Source: Pseudomonadota bacterium (GTDB taxonomy: Bacteria > Pseudomonadota > Gammaproteobacteria > Steroidobacterales > Steroidobacteraceae). Taken from it: 13,552 nucleotides of DNA. Of the stretch, positions 1 through 8,158 are shown one piece after another. The position numbers and the translations under genes were made by a program. The notes beneath the pieces were generated by a model. It ran no database searches and was not told the DNA's origin. It saw nothing but the letters and a program-made list of their open reading frames with translations. Position 1 is the stretch's first letter; each line of letters begins with the position of its first letter. The DNA is taken from positions 1 to 13,552 of the forward strand of contig JAEYUC010000045.1 in NCBI GenBank assembly GCA_023433705.1, written 5' to 3'.

Positions 1-167
1 GGCGCGGCCACCGGCGTGGGCGCGATCGCGGGCGCCATGTGCGTTACGACCTGGCCCGTCGGCATGCGGCTGATGCGCACGGCTTCTTCGCCTTCCTTGA
101 TCTCGATCTCCGCGATCCCGGATTCCTCGAGTAGTTCGATCAGCTTCTTTACTTTGCGAATGTCCAA
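1..167 (-). CDS. accB: Biotin carboxyl carrier protein of acetyl-CoA carboxylase, N-terminal part (runs off the left edge)
   Basis: AccB carries the biotin that AccC carboxylates and from which AccAD makes malonyl-CoA, the first step of fatty acid synthesis. Only about 55 N-terminal residues are present. They read LDIRKVKKLIELLEESGIAE, then EIEIKEGEEAVRISR, the typical AccB N-terminal helix and strand, followed by the start of the Ala/Pro-rich linker (APAIAPTPVAA). The biotinyl domain lies outside the window. I chose a TTG start at 167 because AAGGA sits 7 nt upstream and because family members start as M-D-[IL]-R-K. The frame is also open up to an ATG at 215-213, which overlaps the aroQ stop as TAATG and would add 16 residues. 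accB is very likely cotranscribed with aroQ, and accC would be expected next. Identity is near certain; the start is less so. Confidence 0.92.
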   Translation of the reverse strand, partial: MDIRKVKKLIELLEESGIAEIEIKEGEEAVRISRMPTGQVVTHMAPAIAPTPVAA

Positions 168-214
168 GTTCTTGTCCTTCGTTATTGACTTCTGACGCGC
201 CGGAAGCGCGTTCA

Positions 215-658
215 TTAACGGGTGGTGACTCTCGCCGCCGCGGCTTGAACGGCAAGCTCATAGCCCTGCGCGCCCAGGCCCACGATGCAGCCGACGGCGA
301 TGTCCGAGAAATAGGAGTGATGGCGGAATTTCTCCCGCGCGAACGTGTTCGAGAGATGCAGCTCGATGAAGGGCAGCTTCACGCCGAGCAGGGCGTCGCG
401 CAGCGCGACGCTGGTGTGCGTGAAAGCGCCGGGATTGATGATGGCGAAGGAAATCCCGTTCGCCTTCGCGGTCTGCACGCGATCGATGAGCTCGTGCTCC
501 GCGTTGCTCTGGAAGGCCACGAGTTCGTGGCCGAGCTTCGCGGCCGTGTTTTTCGCACGTTCTTCGATCGAGGCGAGGGTGTCCGAGCCGTAAACGTCCG
601 GCTCTCGCTGCCCCAGGAGGTTCAGGTTCGGTCCGTTCAGTAATAGAAATCGAGCCAT
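215..658 (-). CDS. aroQ: 3-dehydroquinate dehydratase, type II
   Basis: Cytoplasmic shikimate-pathway enzyme that dehydrates 3-dehydroquinate to 3-dehydroshikimate by the type II (anti-elimination, Schiff-base-free) route. At 147 aa it has the family's usual length. Visible motifs are NGPNLNLLG (8-16), Arg18 and the catalytic Tyr23 on the flexible loop, NPGAFTHTS (75-83) with Asn75 and His81, and ELHLSN (99-104) with the catalytic base His101, then RHHS (112-115). The order aroQ-accB-accC is common in Gammaproteobacteria. The gene lies 113 bases downstream of the tlpA-like gene. No strong Shine-Dalgarno is visible before the ATG, only a weak GACGG, but the N-terminal MARFLLLNGPN is canonical, so the start is secure. 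The stop TAA is 47 nt from the preferred accB start. Confidence 0.97.
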   Translation of the reverse strand: MARFLLLNGPNLNLLGQREPDVYGSDTLASIEERAKNTAAKLGHELVAFQSNAEHELIDRVQTAKANGISFAIINPGAFTHTSVALRDALLGVKLPFIELHLSNTFAREKFRHHSYFSDIAVGCIVGLGAQGYELAVQAAAARVTTR

Positions 659-771
659 ACGCCGTCTTGCGACGCTCCCTCGCGGTGCATTGAAGGCGGC
701 GAATTTACCGTAACCCGCAGATAACGTGCGCGGTTTTCGTCAATCTGACGCGATCCGGTAGCTAATTGGCA

Positions 772-1512
772 CTAATGAGCGGTCTCGGCCTCGGATTTGG
801 CGCGGGCGGCGGCCATCTCACGGAAAGCCTCGGCAACCATCGCCTGGGCGGCCTCACGCGTGAGGATGCCATTGTCGATGTCCCGAAGGCGATCGAACGC
901 GAAGTTGGCCTCATCTTCGTGCAACTCGCCGACTTTGACCGTCAGGATGCGGTTCTGGCTGTCCACGAAAATGGAGAACGGGAAGGCCATGCCCATCCCG
1001 AAGGCCTCAGCGGCCGCGAAGCCGTCCTCCTCACCGATCAGCAGGGGGTAGTTCAAGGGCACCTGCTGCACGAATTTGAGGACATCGTCCCTGAAGTCGA
1101 CGGCAATTCCCACGATCTCGGCGTTCTGGGACTTCCGCTCCGCGCGCAGTTTGTTGAGCAGCGGGATCTCCCGGCGGCAGGGCGCGCACCAGGTTGCCCA
1201 GAAATTCACCATCAGCGGCCGGCCGCCGAAGCTCGCGAGCTTGGTGGGCTTGCCGTCGCGGTCGGCGAGGGTGATGTCGGGGAGTGTATCGGGGACCGAC
1301 TTGGGCGGGGTCGTCGCCGCGTCCGGCGCCGGTGTCGCATCCGGTTCGGGGGGCGCCGCGGACGGTTCGACGGGTGTGAGCTTGGGAGCGTCCGCTTCCG
1401 GCGCAGGCGAAAACAGACCGCTGCGATTCAGCACGAAGCCAAAGGCGAACGCGGCGACGATGACGACAGCGCCTGCGATCAGGCGCGTCCGAGGCGACTT
1501 CGATGTGTTCAC
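772..1512 (-). CDS. TlpA/ResA-family membrane-anchored thiol-disulfide oxidoreductase
   Basis: A 246-aa periplasmic thioredoxin-like protein. Residues 10-29 form a single membrane anchor, 31-75 a Pro/Ala/Asp-rich linker, and about 76-215 a thioredoxin fold of the AhpC/TSA-Redoxin (TlpA) type. The active site is WCAPC with Cys109 and Cys112, preceded by VNFWATW, and the cis-Pro loop is at AFPFS (Pro178). A charged Ala/Glu/Lys helix forms the C-terminus. The GTG start overlaps the dsbD stop as GTGA (1512-1509), and no good Shine-Dalgarno is seen, which suggests translational coupling. Together with dsbD this implies that DsbD's alpha domain supplies electrons to keep the TlpA cysteines reduced, for instance for cytochrome c maturation or metal-site thiol reduction. 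The exact client is inference. It is not DsbE-typical enough for me to name it so. Confidence 0.9.
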   Translation of the reverse strand: MNTSKSPRTRLIAGAVVIVAAFAFGFVLNRSGLFSPAPEADAPKLTPVEPSAAPPEPDATPAPDAATTPPKSVPDTLPDITLADRDGKPTKLASFGGRPLMVNFWATWCAPCRREIPLLNKLRAERKSQNAEIVGIAVDFRDDVLKFVQQVPLNYPLLIGEEDGFAAAEAFGMGMAFPFSIFVDSQNRILTVKVGELHEDEANFAFDRLRDIDNGILTREAAQAMVAEAFREMAAARAKSEAETAH

Positions 1513-3791
1513 GTGGGGCGTGTGCAGCGACCCGACAGCGCAAGCTGCGTCTGGCGGGCAAAACTTTCCGCGTCCTTGAAACCGACCACGCGCAAGTCTC
1601 GCTGTTCCACGCCCTCGAGGCTATAGAACGCGATCGTCGGCGGGCCGAAGATGCCGAAGTGCTGGAGCAGCTCGCGGTCCTGCTCGTCGTTGGCCGTGAC
1701 GTCCGCCTGCAGCAGCACGGAGTTTCCGAGCGCCTCGTGCACCTTCGGCTCGGTGAACGTGTAGTGCTCCATCTCTTTGCACGAGACGCACCAGTCGGCA
1801 TAGAAGTCGAGCATCACGGTGCGGCCTTCGGCCTTCGCGGCGGCGAGCTCGCGTTCGAGGTCCGCGAGCGTCTTGATGCGCTTGAACTCGAGCGGTGTTT
1901 TCTTGGCCGCGAGTGCCGGAATGGGCGAGAGCGGATCGGTGCCGCCCATCGCGGCGCCCACGAGCAGCGCGATACCCGCGAGACCGGCGAGCACGCTGCC
2001 CAGGCGCAGCGCGTAACCGCCCGGCGTCGGCTTGCGGAACGCGCGCCACAGCACCCAGGCGAGCGCGAACGCGGGCACGGCCCACAGCGGCAGGATCGCC
2101 CAGTCGGGCGCGATGCGCGACAGCATCCACGCGGCCACCGCGAGGAACAACACGCCGAACACGTTCTTCACCGTGTCCATCCACGCGCCGGCTTTCGGCA
2201 GCAGTTTTCCGGCCGAGGCACCGACCAACAACAATGGCGTGCCCATGCCGAGGCTCATCGCGAACAGCGCGAAGCCACCGCGTGCGATCTCGCCCGTCTG
2301 ACTGATGACGGTGAGCGCCGCGATGAGTGGCGGCGCGACGCAGGCCGAGACGATCAGCGCGGACAACGCACCCATCACCGCGACGCCGGCGTATGTGCCG
2401 GCCTGCTGCTTGTTGCTGGTGTTGCTGAGCCGCGTCTGGATGAACGCGGGCATCTCGATCGTGAACAGGCCGAACATCGAAGCCGCGAGCACCACGAACA
2501 GGCCGCTGAACAGGATCAGTATCCACGGCTGGTTGAACGTGGCCTGCAGGTTGAAGCCCTTGCCGATCGCGCCGGCCGCGATGCCGGCCGCGGTGTACGT
2601 GACGGCCATGCCGAGCACGTACGCGACCGAGAGCATGAACGAACGGCGCGTGGAGACGTTGTCGCCGCCGCCCGCGATGATGCCCGAGAGGATCGGCACC
2701 ATCGGCAACACGCAGGGCGTGAAGGCGAGCAGCAGGCCCGTGCCGAAGAAGCCGAGCAGCACGAGGAACAGGTTGCCGTTCTTGATCTTGTCCGCGAGGG
2801 TGGCCTGCTCGGAGGGCAGGCAGTCGGGGTCGAGTGGTTCGCTGCTGTCGCTGCTCGCGGTGGAGGCCGGCGGCGCGAAGCTTGCCATCGAACCTTCGGC
2901 CGCGGCGACACTGACCACGCCGTCGGCGCCGATCGTGACGGTCTTCGTGATGGGCGGATAACAGAGGCCCGCGTCCGCGCAGCCCTGATAGGTCACGGCG
3001 ACGTCGACGGACTTTCCGCCGGTGGGCGGCAGCGAGAACGAAGCGTCGAGGCTTTCGCGATAAACCTCCTGCTCGCCGAAGTATTCGTCGGTGTGCGATT
3101 CGCCCTTCGGCAACACGATGTTGCCGACCGGCTGCGCGGGATCCGCGGGCTTGAGCGCGATGCGGTTCTTGTAGAGGTAGTAACCCTCGGCGATGCGCCA
3201 GTTGAGCTGCACGTTGTTAGGCGTGTCGACGTCGCCGGTGAGAACGAATGCGACTTCCGGATCCAGGTATTCGTCGTCGCCGAATCCGCTGGCCGCGGCC
3301 GCGGGTTTCGCGAGCTCGGAGATCTTGTCGATGGAGGTTTTGCCGCCGCCAGCGCCGCCGACCGTTACGTTCGTGGCCCACTCGCTGGGCGGATAGCAGA
3401 GACCCGCGTCGGCGCAGCCCTGCCACTTCAACTTGAGCGCGACGCTGTCGCCGGGCTTGGCGCCGGTGAGCGGCGCGCTGATCCGGAACGTGCCGCGGAA
3501 GATTTCCTGTTCGCCGAAATACTCGTCGTTGTGGATCTCGGCCTTGGGCCAGGTCGGCTCGCCCACCGTGACCCCCGGGGTCGCGGACGCGATGCCCATG
3601 CGCTTCTTATAAAGGTAGTACCCGTCGGTCGCGCGCCACTCGACCGTGACCCTGTCTGGCTCCGCGGTCGCCGTGTACTCGAAGGCCTGCTCCGGCGGCA
3701 GGAACTCGTCCTCCCCGATGGCCAGGGCCGGCTGGGTTGCCGCGAAGCACAAAATCGCCAGGGCGGACGTCAGCAGTTTCTTTAAAGGCAC
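1509..3791 (-). CDS. dsbD: Thiol:disulfide interchange protein DsbD with duplicated N-terminal alpha domain
   Basis: DsbD passes electrons from cytoplasmic thioredoxin across the inner membrane to periplasmic oxidoreductases. Numbered from a GTG start at 3791: signal peptide 1-25 (KKLL...QPALA); first alpha domain about 26-145 with GCADAGLCYPP (Cys126, Cys132); second alpha domain about 170-288 with the same motif (Cys271, Cys277); eight or so membrane segments at 340-615 with TPCVLPMVP (Cys360) and SACVAPP (Cys484); C-terminal thioredoxin gamma domain about 635-755 with WCVSC (Cys668, Cys671). The length of 760 aa against about 565 in E. coli is explained by the extra alpha domain. I chose GTG 3791 because GAGG lies 6 nt upstream and the product then starts directly with a signal peptide. 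A TTG at 3818 would add 9 residues, making 769 aa, without a usable ribosome site. It overlaps the tlpA-like gene. Confidence 0.94.
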   Translation of the reverse strand: MPLKKLLTSALAILCFAATQPALAIGEDEFLPPEQAFEYTATAEPDRVTVEWRATDGYYLYKKRMGIASATPGVTVGEPTWPKAEIHNDEYFGEQEIFRGTFRISAPLTGAKPGDSVALKLKWQGCADAGLCYPPSEWATNVTVGGAGGGKTSIDKISELAKPAAAASGFGDDEYLDPEVAFVLTGDVDTPNNVQLNWRIAEGYYLYKNRIALKPADPAQPVGNIVLPKGESHTDEYFGEQEVYRESLDASFSLPPTGGKSVDVAVTYQGCADAGLCYPPITKTVTIGADGVVSVAAAEGSMASFAPPASTASSDSSEPLDPDCLPSEQATLADKIKNGNLFLVLLGFFGTGLLLAFTPCVLPMVPILSGIIAGGGDNVSTRRSFMLSVAYVLGMAVTYTAAGIAAGAIGKGFNLQATFNQPWILILFSGLFVVLAASMFGLFTIEMPAFIQTRLSNTSNKQQAGTYAGVAVMGALSALIVSACVAPPLIAALTVISQTGEIARGGFALFAMSLGMGTPLLLVGASAGKLLPKAGAWMDTVKNVFGVLFLAVAAWMLSRIAPDWAILPLWAVPAFALAWVLWRAFRKPTPGGYALRLGSVLAGLAGIALLVGAAMGGTDPLSPIPALAAKKTPLEFKRIKTLADLERELAAAKAEGRTVMLDFYADWCVSCKEMEHYTFTEPKVHEALGNSVLLQADVTANDEQDRELLQHFGIFGPPTIAFYSLEGVEQRDLRVVGFKDAESFARQTQLALSGRCTRPT

Positions 3792-3817
3792 TCGACACCT
3801 CGGGGACGGGGCCCGCA

Positions 3818-3844
3818 ATCCTATTCGACATATGAACCGGACAA
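3818..3844 (-). promoter_or_regulatory. Possible dsbD promoter
   Basis: On the minus strand TTGTCC (3844-3839) is followed after 15 nt by TAGGAT (3823-3818), each matching the sigma-70 consensus at four of six positions. Transcription would then begin near 3811, upstream of the GTG start and downstream of the alternative TTG, which agrees with the chosen dsbD start. The spacing is short and the match modest. Confidence 0.25.
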
Positions 3845-3904
3845 ACCGGGGAATGATCGGTCAGCCCGGGGGCCGCCTGCTCAGATGTGACCCGCAAAAC
3901 CGGG

Positions 3905-3916
3905 CCGAAATTTCGG
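3905..3916. repeat. 12-bp perfect palindrome between dsbD and groES
   Basis: CCGAAATTTCGG reads the same on both strands. It overlaps the first two bases of the adjacent larger inverted repeat. It could be a regulator site or part of a hairpin element. Nothing in the window shows which. Confidence 0.5.
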
Positions 3917-3956
3917 GGGCAGCCTGTCTTTCCCAGCGAAAAAGGGGGCTGCCCCC
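3915..3956. repeat. Inverted repeat with 10-bp perfect arms upstream of the groESL promoter
   Basis: GGGGGCAGCC (3915-3924) and GGCTGCCCCC (3947-3956) are perfect complements separated by 22 nt. The right arm also contains a small internal hairpin (GGGGG-CTG-CCCCC, 3944-3956) that on the minus strand is followed by TTTTT, so it resembles a minus-strand terminator. The element ends 10 nt before the groESL -35 hexamer. It may insulate the divergent dsbD and groESL promoters, or be a dispersed REP-like repeat. A genome-wide count would tell. Confidence 0.6.
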
Positions 3957-3966
3957 ATTTCAAGGC

Positions 3967-3994
3967 TTGAAATGAAAAGGTCGGTCAATACAAT
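3967..3994 (+). promoter_or_regulatory. groESL promoter (sigma-70 type)
   Basis: TTGAAA (3967-3972) and TACAAT (3989-3994), separated by 16 nt, match the vegetative consensus at five of six bases each. The last T of the -10 box is the first base of the CIRCE element, so a start near 4001 would lie inside the operator, the normal geometry for HrcA repression. The -35 is embedded in GGCTTGAAA, which also resembles a sigma-32 -35, but no sigma-32 -10 (CCCCAT-type) stands at the right distance. Confidence 0.7.
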
Positions 3995-4020
3995 TAGCAG
4001 CCACTTGGGGGGAGTGCTAA
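3994..4020 (+). promoter_or_regulatory. CIRCE operator (HrcA-binding) with degenerate left arm
   Basis: The CIRCE consensus is TTAGCACTC-N9-GAGTGCTAA. Here the left arm is TTAGCAGCC (3994-4002), the spacer is exactly 9 nt (4003-4011), and the right arm GAGTGCTAA (4012-4020) is perfect. Six of nine left-arm bases match, and the inner three have drifted. Position between promoter and groES, spacing and right arm together make the assignment strong. groESL is therefore probably repressed by HrcA, whose gene is not in the window. Confidence 0.85.
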
Positions 4021-4081
4021 TAGCTACACACCCCCCAGTCAAAACCAGTTTTCAACCAACACTTTAGTAAGGAGCGAACCC

Positions 4082-4375
4082 ATGAAGATTCGTCCTCTTC
4101 ATGACCGCGTGATCGTGAAGCGTCTCGAGAGCGAGACGCGTAGCGCCGGCGGCATCGTGATTCCGGACTCGGCCGCCGAGAAGCCCATCCAGGGCAAGGT
4201 CGTCGCGGTCGGCAAGGGCAAGATCTTGGAAGACGGCCAGGTCCGTCCCCTCGACGTAAAGATCGGCGACAAGATCCTGTTCGGCAAGTACTCCGGGACC
4301 GAAGTGAAGGTCGACGGAGAAGAACTCGTGGTCATGCGTGAAGAAGACGTCATGGCCGTCATTGAGGGCAAATAA
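4082..4375 (+). CDS. groES: Co-chaperonin GroES (10 kDa chaperonin)
   Basis: A 97-aa cytoplasmic co-chaperonin that forms the heptameric lid on GroEL. MKIRPLHDRVIVKRLE opens the classic Cpn10 fold. The mobile loop that binds GroEL is at about 17-33 (ETRSAGGIVIPDSAAEK), and the C-terminal strand EELVVMREEDVMAVIEG is canonical. Length is as usual for bacterial GroES. AAGGAG at 4069-4074 lies 7 nt before the ATG. Only two bases separate its stop from the groEL start, so the pair is one operon. Transcription is probably controlled by the CIRCE element and promoter about 60-115 bases upstream. Confidence 0.99.
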   Translation: MKIRPLHDRVIVKRLESETRSAGGIVIPDSAAEKPIQGKVVAVGKGKILEDGQVRPLDVKIGDKILFGKYSGTEVKVDGEELVVMREEDVMAVIEGK

Positions 4376-4377
4376 CC

Positions 4378-5999
<1,622 letters not shown>

Positions 6000-6018
<19 letters not shown>

Positions 6019-6038
6019 GGAGCGGAGACGCTCGTTAC
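6000..6038 (+). repeat. groEL 3'-tail direct repeat, copy 1 (putative attachment or recombination site)
   Basis: It covers the last codons of groEL, the stop TAA and a small hairpin, GAGCG-GAGA-CGCTC (6020-6033), followed by GTTAC. Aligned with 7869-7906 it differs at five positions plus one single-base gap, so 33 of 39 columns match. Two of the differences fall in the hairpin loop while both stems are identical. This is the left boundary of the ATPase cassette. Confidence 0.75.
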
Positions 6039-6070
6039 TGCCGGACGTTCAGTATAGCTAGAGAAGATAT

Positions 6071-6103
6071 AAGACCCCCGTCGGGAAACCGGCGGGGGTT
6101 TTT
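6071..6103 (+). terminator. Rho-independent terminator of groESL
   Basis: An 11-bp stem, ACCCCCGTCGG (6074-6084) with CCGGCGGGGGT (6089-6099), one G-T pair, is closed by a GAAA tetraloop (6085-6088) and followed by TTTTT (6099-6103). AAGA before the stem can extend it. It lies 53 bases after the groEL stop. Confidence 0.95.
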
Positions 6104-6415
6104 CGTTGCACGCCTAATCGCCAATAGCCGGGTATCGCTTGATAGGAGGCCCTTCTCGGAGTTTTTACGCCATTTCAAAGCGAATACACGCTACTAGATA
6201 GGGTGGGATATTGACTCAAGGCTACACTATGTGCATTGCTTCACTTGCAATGCGATCGACGACGCGACGGACTCAAATATTCAGGGAAGTCCTGGGTGCA
6301 GTGGTTTCCTAATATCTTGTCAGTCACCAGCATCCCTGATCCGTACCAACGTATTCATCAGCGATCTTGCCCAACAGATGTGCGAATCCAATAAGACCGA
6401 AACAGAGGCGTTTGT
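6104..6415. other. Gene-poor stretch before the ATPase gene
   Basis: 312 bases with no secure gene. Promoter-like hexamers are present (TTGATA at 6139, TTGACT at 6211, TACACT at 6223), but none has a well-spaced partner. An open frame from a GTG at 6231 to a TGA at 6419 (62 aa, Cys-rich near its start: HCFTC) overlaps the ATPase ATG as ATGA. It has no clear ribosome site and no family resemblance, so I do not call it a gene. Base composition is already lower in GC than groEL. Confidence 0.5.
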
Positions 6416-7867
6416 ATGAAGAAACTGAGTTTCGCAGAGACTGAAATTCATGCGCTATTTGGGCACGAAGCGGCAGAGGACGAAGATCCGGCACGACTTC
6501 AGACCTACTATTTCAAGACCGCGACGTACGAACACGTCGCCACGGATTTGCCCCTGCGGATATTGGTCGGGCATAAGGGAATTGGAAAATCCGCACTTTT
6601 TCAGATTGCAATTACGGAAGACCGCGAGGCCGGCCGCGTCGCAATTGTCGTGAAGCCGGATGATGTCGCGGACCTTGGTACGGATACAGAAGATTTCCTT
6701 AAGACCGTTAGATCGTGGAAAGCCGGATTATTGGACATCATCGCGACTAAGGTTCTGCAGTCTTTGGGAATGGGTAACGACGACATTGGCGGCAAATTAA
6801 AAAGATTCGGGGGTGGCCTCATTGAGTTCGTTCGCAGTGTGGCCCACGGGGGAGTGTCACTGAACTTGCATGCGGCAGACAGAAAGATTGTCGAGGGCTT
6901 TTTAAGCAGCGGGTCGATTACGGTTTATGTAGATGATTTGGACCGTGGGTGGGTGGGCAAGAGGCAAGACGTTGTTCGCATCTCCGCCCTGTTGAACGCC
7001 GTCCGCGATTTAATTAACGACAATCGCGGGCTCAAGTTCAGAATCAGCCTTCGATCCGATGTGTATTACCTGGTGCGCACATCGGACGAATCAACCGACA
7101 AGATTGAAGGATCCGTCATCTGGCAATCTTGGACAAACCATGAAATCTTCGTCCTGCTTGTGAAGCGAATCGAGACGTATTTTGGTCGTCCTGTTGACGA
7201 GCAGGGATTGATGTCAACCCCTCAACCACGTCTGGCGCTTTATCTCGAGTCCGTCATGGTTCCAAGATACGAAGGATCGGGGCTTTGGGAAAACGCCCCC
7301 ATCTACAGAGTTCTGATGTCATTGATACGTAGGAGACCACGGGACTTGGTCAAACTATGCACTCTTGCGGCGCGCAGCGCTCGCGACGATGGTTACAACA
7401 AGATCCACACTCAGAACTTTCGAGAGATATTTAGCGAGTATTCACAAGGTCGAATTCAAGACACCATAAACGAGTTTCGTTCGGAGCTACCCGAAATTGA
7501 GCGGCTGTTGTTTGCGATGAAGCCAAACAAACGCGAGCGCAGGACGAAGGAAGAGTATAAGTACGATACTGCGGCACTTCTTCAAAAACTTGAAAATGTT
7601 CAACAAGGCGGTTCATTCCGATTTGCGAATGGTAAGCAAGCCTCGACCAAAGAGTTGGCTGCGTTTCTGTACAAGATCAACTTCCTAACAGCGCGAAAGG
7701 ATACCGATGCAGGCATTGTCAGGAAGTACTTCGAAGAGAACCGATACCTTTCAAGTGACTTTGTAGATTTCGGCTTCGACTGGGAGATCCATCCGGCGTA
7801 TCGCTGGGCCCTGCAACCTGACTCAGTTCAGGATATTTTTGCGACGACACAACTAAGTGCTGATTAG
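6416..7867 (+). CDS. P-loop ATPase, Sll1717/KAP-like family
   Basis: A 483-aa soluble AAA/STAND-like NTPase. It opens with FGHEAAEDE (15-23), typical of the Sll1717-type ATPases (F-G-x-x-x-A-E-x-D). The Walker A motif is GHKGIGKS (52-59). The Walker B motif is TVYVDDLDRGW (169-179), with the acidic D-D-L-D seen in KAP and related NTPases. RSDVYYL (213-219) looks like the following sensor or Arg strand. The C-terminal third (about 300-470) has an RRRPRDL helix and charged helical segments of unknown role. No membrane segment or nuclease domain is evident. AGAGG lies 7 nt before the ATG. It stands alone, and its stop is two bases before the groEL-tail repeat, so it may form a one-gene cassette. 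Such ATPases occur often in defence islands, but no biochemical role can be read from the sequence. A KAP-type NTPase is the alternative name. Confidence 0.8.
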   Translation: MKKLSFAETEIHALFGHEAAEDEDPARLQTYYFKTATYEHVATDLPLRILVGHKGIGKSALFQIAITEDREAGRVAIVVKPDDVADLGTDTEDFLKTVRSWKAGLLDIIATKVLQSLGMGNDDIGGKLKRFGGGLIEFVRSVAHGGVSLNLHAADRKIVEGFLSSGSITVYVDDLDRGWVGKRQDVVRISALLNAVRDLINDNRGLKFRISLRSDVYYLVRTSDESTDKIEGSVIWQSWTNHEIFVLLVKRIETYFGRPVDEQGLMSTPQPRLALYLESVMVPRYEGSGLWENAPIYRVLMSLIRRRPRDLVKLCTLAARSARDDGYNKIHTQNFREIFSEYSQGRIQDTINEFRSELPEIERLLFAMKPNKRERRTKEEYKYDTAALLQKLENVQQGGSFRFANGKQASTKELAAFLYKINFLTARKDTDAGIVRKYFEENRYLSSDFVDFGFDWEIHPAYRWALQPDSVQDIFATTQLSAD

Positions 7868-7868
7868 C

Positions 7869-7906
7869 GGGTGGGATGGATGCGTAAGAGCGGATGCGCT
7901 CGTTAC
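7869..7906 (+). repeat. groEL: groEL 3'-tail direct repeat, copy 2 (relic of a groEL end)
   Basis: In the groEL frame it reads G-G-M-D-A-stop (7870-7887), then the hairpin GAGCG-GATG-CGCTC (7888-7901) and GTTAC. It matches the true groEL tail at 6000-6038 in 33 of 39 columns. It is thus a stranded fragment of another, slightly diverged groEL 3' end with no upstream groEL coding sequence. It starts immediately after the ATPase stop codon. Confidence 0.75.
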
Positions 7907-8158
7907 AATCCCACTTAGACCCCAGTAGATAGAGAGCCAGTTGAGAGCTGACGAAGGCTATTCTAGAGATTTGCCGCCTGCGAGTCCCGATACTCTGACG
8001 TCTGTTAGCGATTTCACTCGGTGTCAGATCGCTGAGCGAGCCATGTGACCGATGAAGCTTAGCGAATTTGGGCGGGCGGCTTGCTGAAGCCTGAGATTCT
8101 TGGTTTGGTTAGGTGACTAGTTCAAATTTCGACTCGTCTATGAGATAGGCGCGCATAG
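7907..8158. other. Intergenic stretch between the two accessory cassettes
   Basis: No open frame or recognisable element explains these bases. A weak inverted repeat, AGCGAT (8007-8012) with ATCGCT (8028-8033), has only 6-bp arms. I could not place a convincing promoter for the downstream operon. Resemblance to the sequence after groEL fades quickly beyond GTTAC; a patch CAGTA...TAGAGA appears on both sides at different spacing. Confidence 0.4.

Noticed and set aside
1503..3785. A 760-codon plus-strand frame opposite dsbD
   Set aside because: Same reason: dsbD on the minus strand has full domain and motif support, and the plus-strand translation is low-complexity Arg/Glu/His-rich.
3964..3990. 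A sigma-32 heat-shock promoter for groESL
   Set aside because: The -35 GGCTTGAAA fits, but no CCCCAT-type -10 stands 12-16 nt downstream; the sigma-70 pair TTGAAA/TACAAT fits better.
6231..6419. A 62-aa frame ending in ATGA overlap with the ATPase start
   Set aside because: No ribosome site at its GTG, no recognisable fold, and the ATPase has its own AGAGG, so translational coupling is not needed. Kept only as a note in the intergenic entry.
8007..8033. Inverted repeat AGCGAT...ATCGCT upstream of the dual-GHKL gene as an operator
   Set aside because: Six-base arms with a 15-nt loop are expected by chance, and no promoter could be placed next to it.
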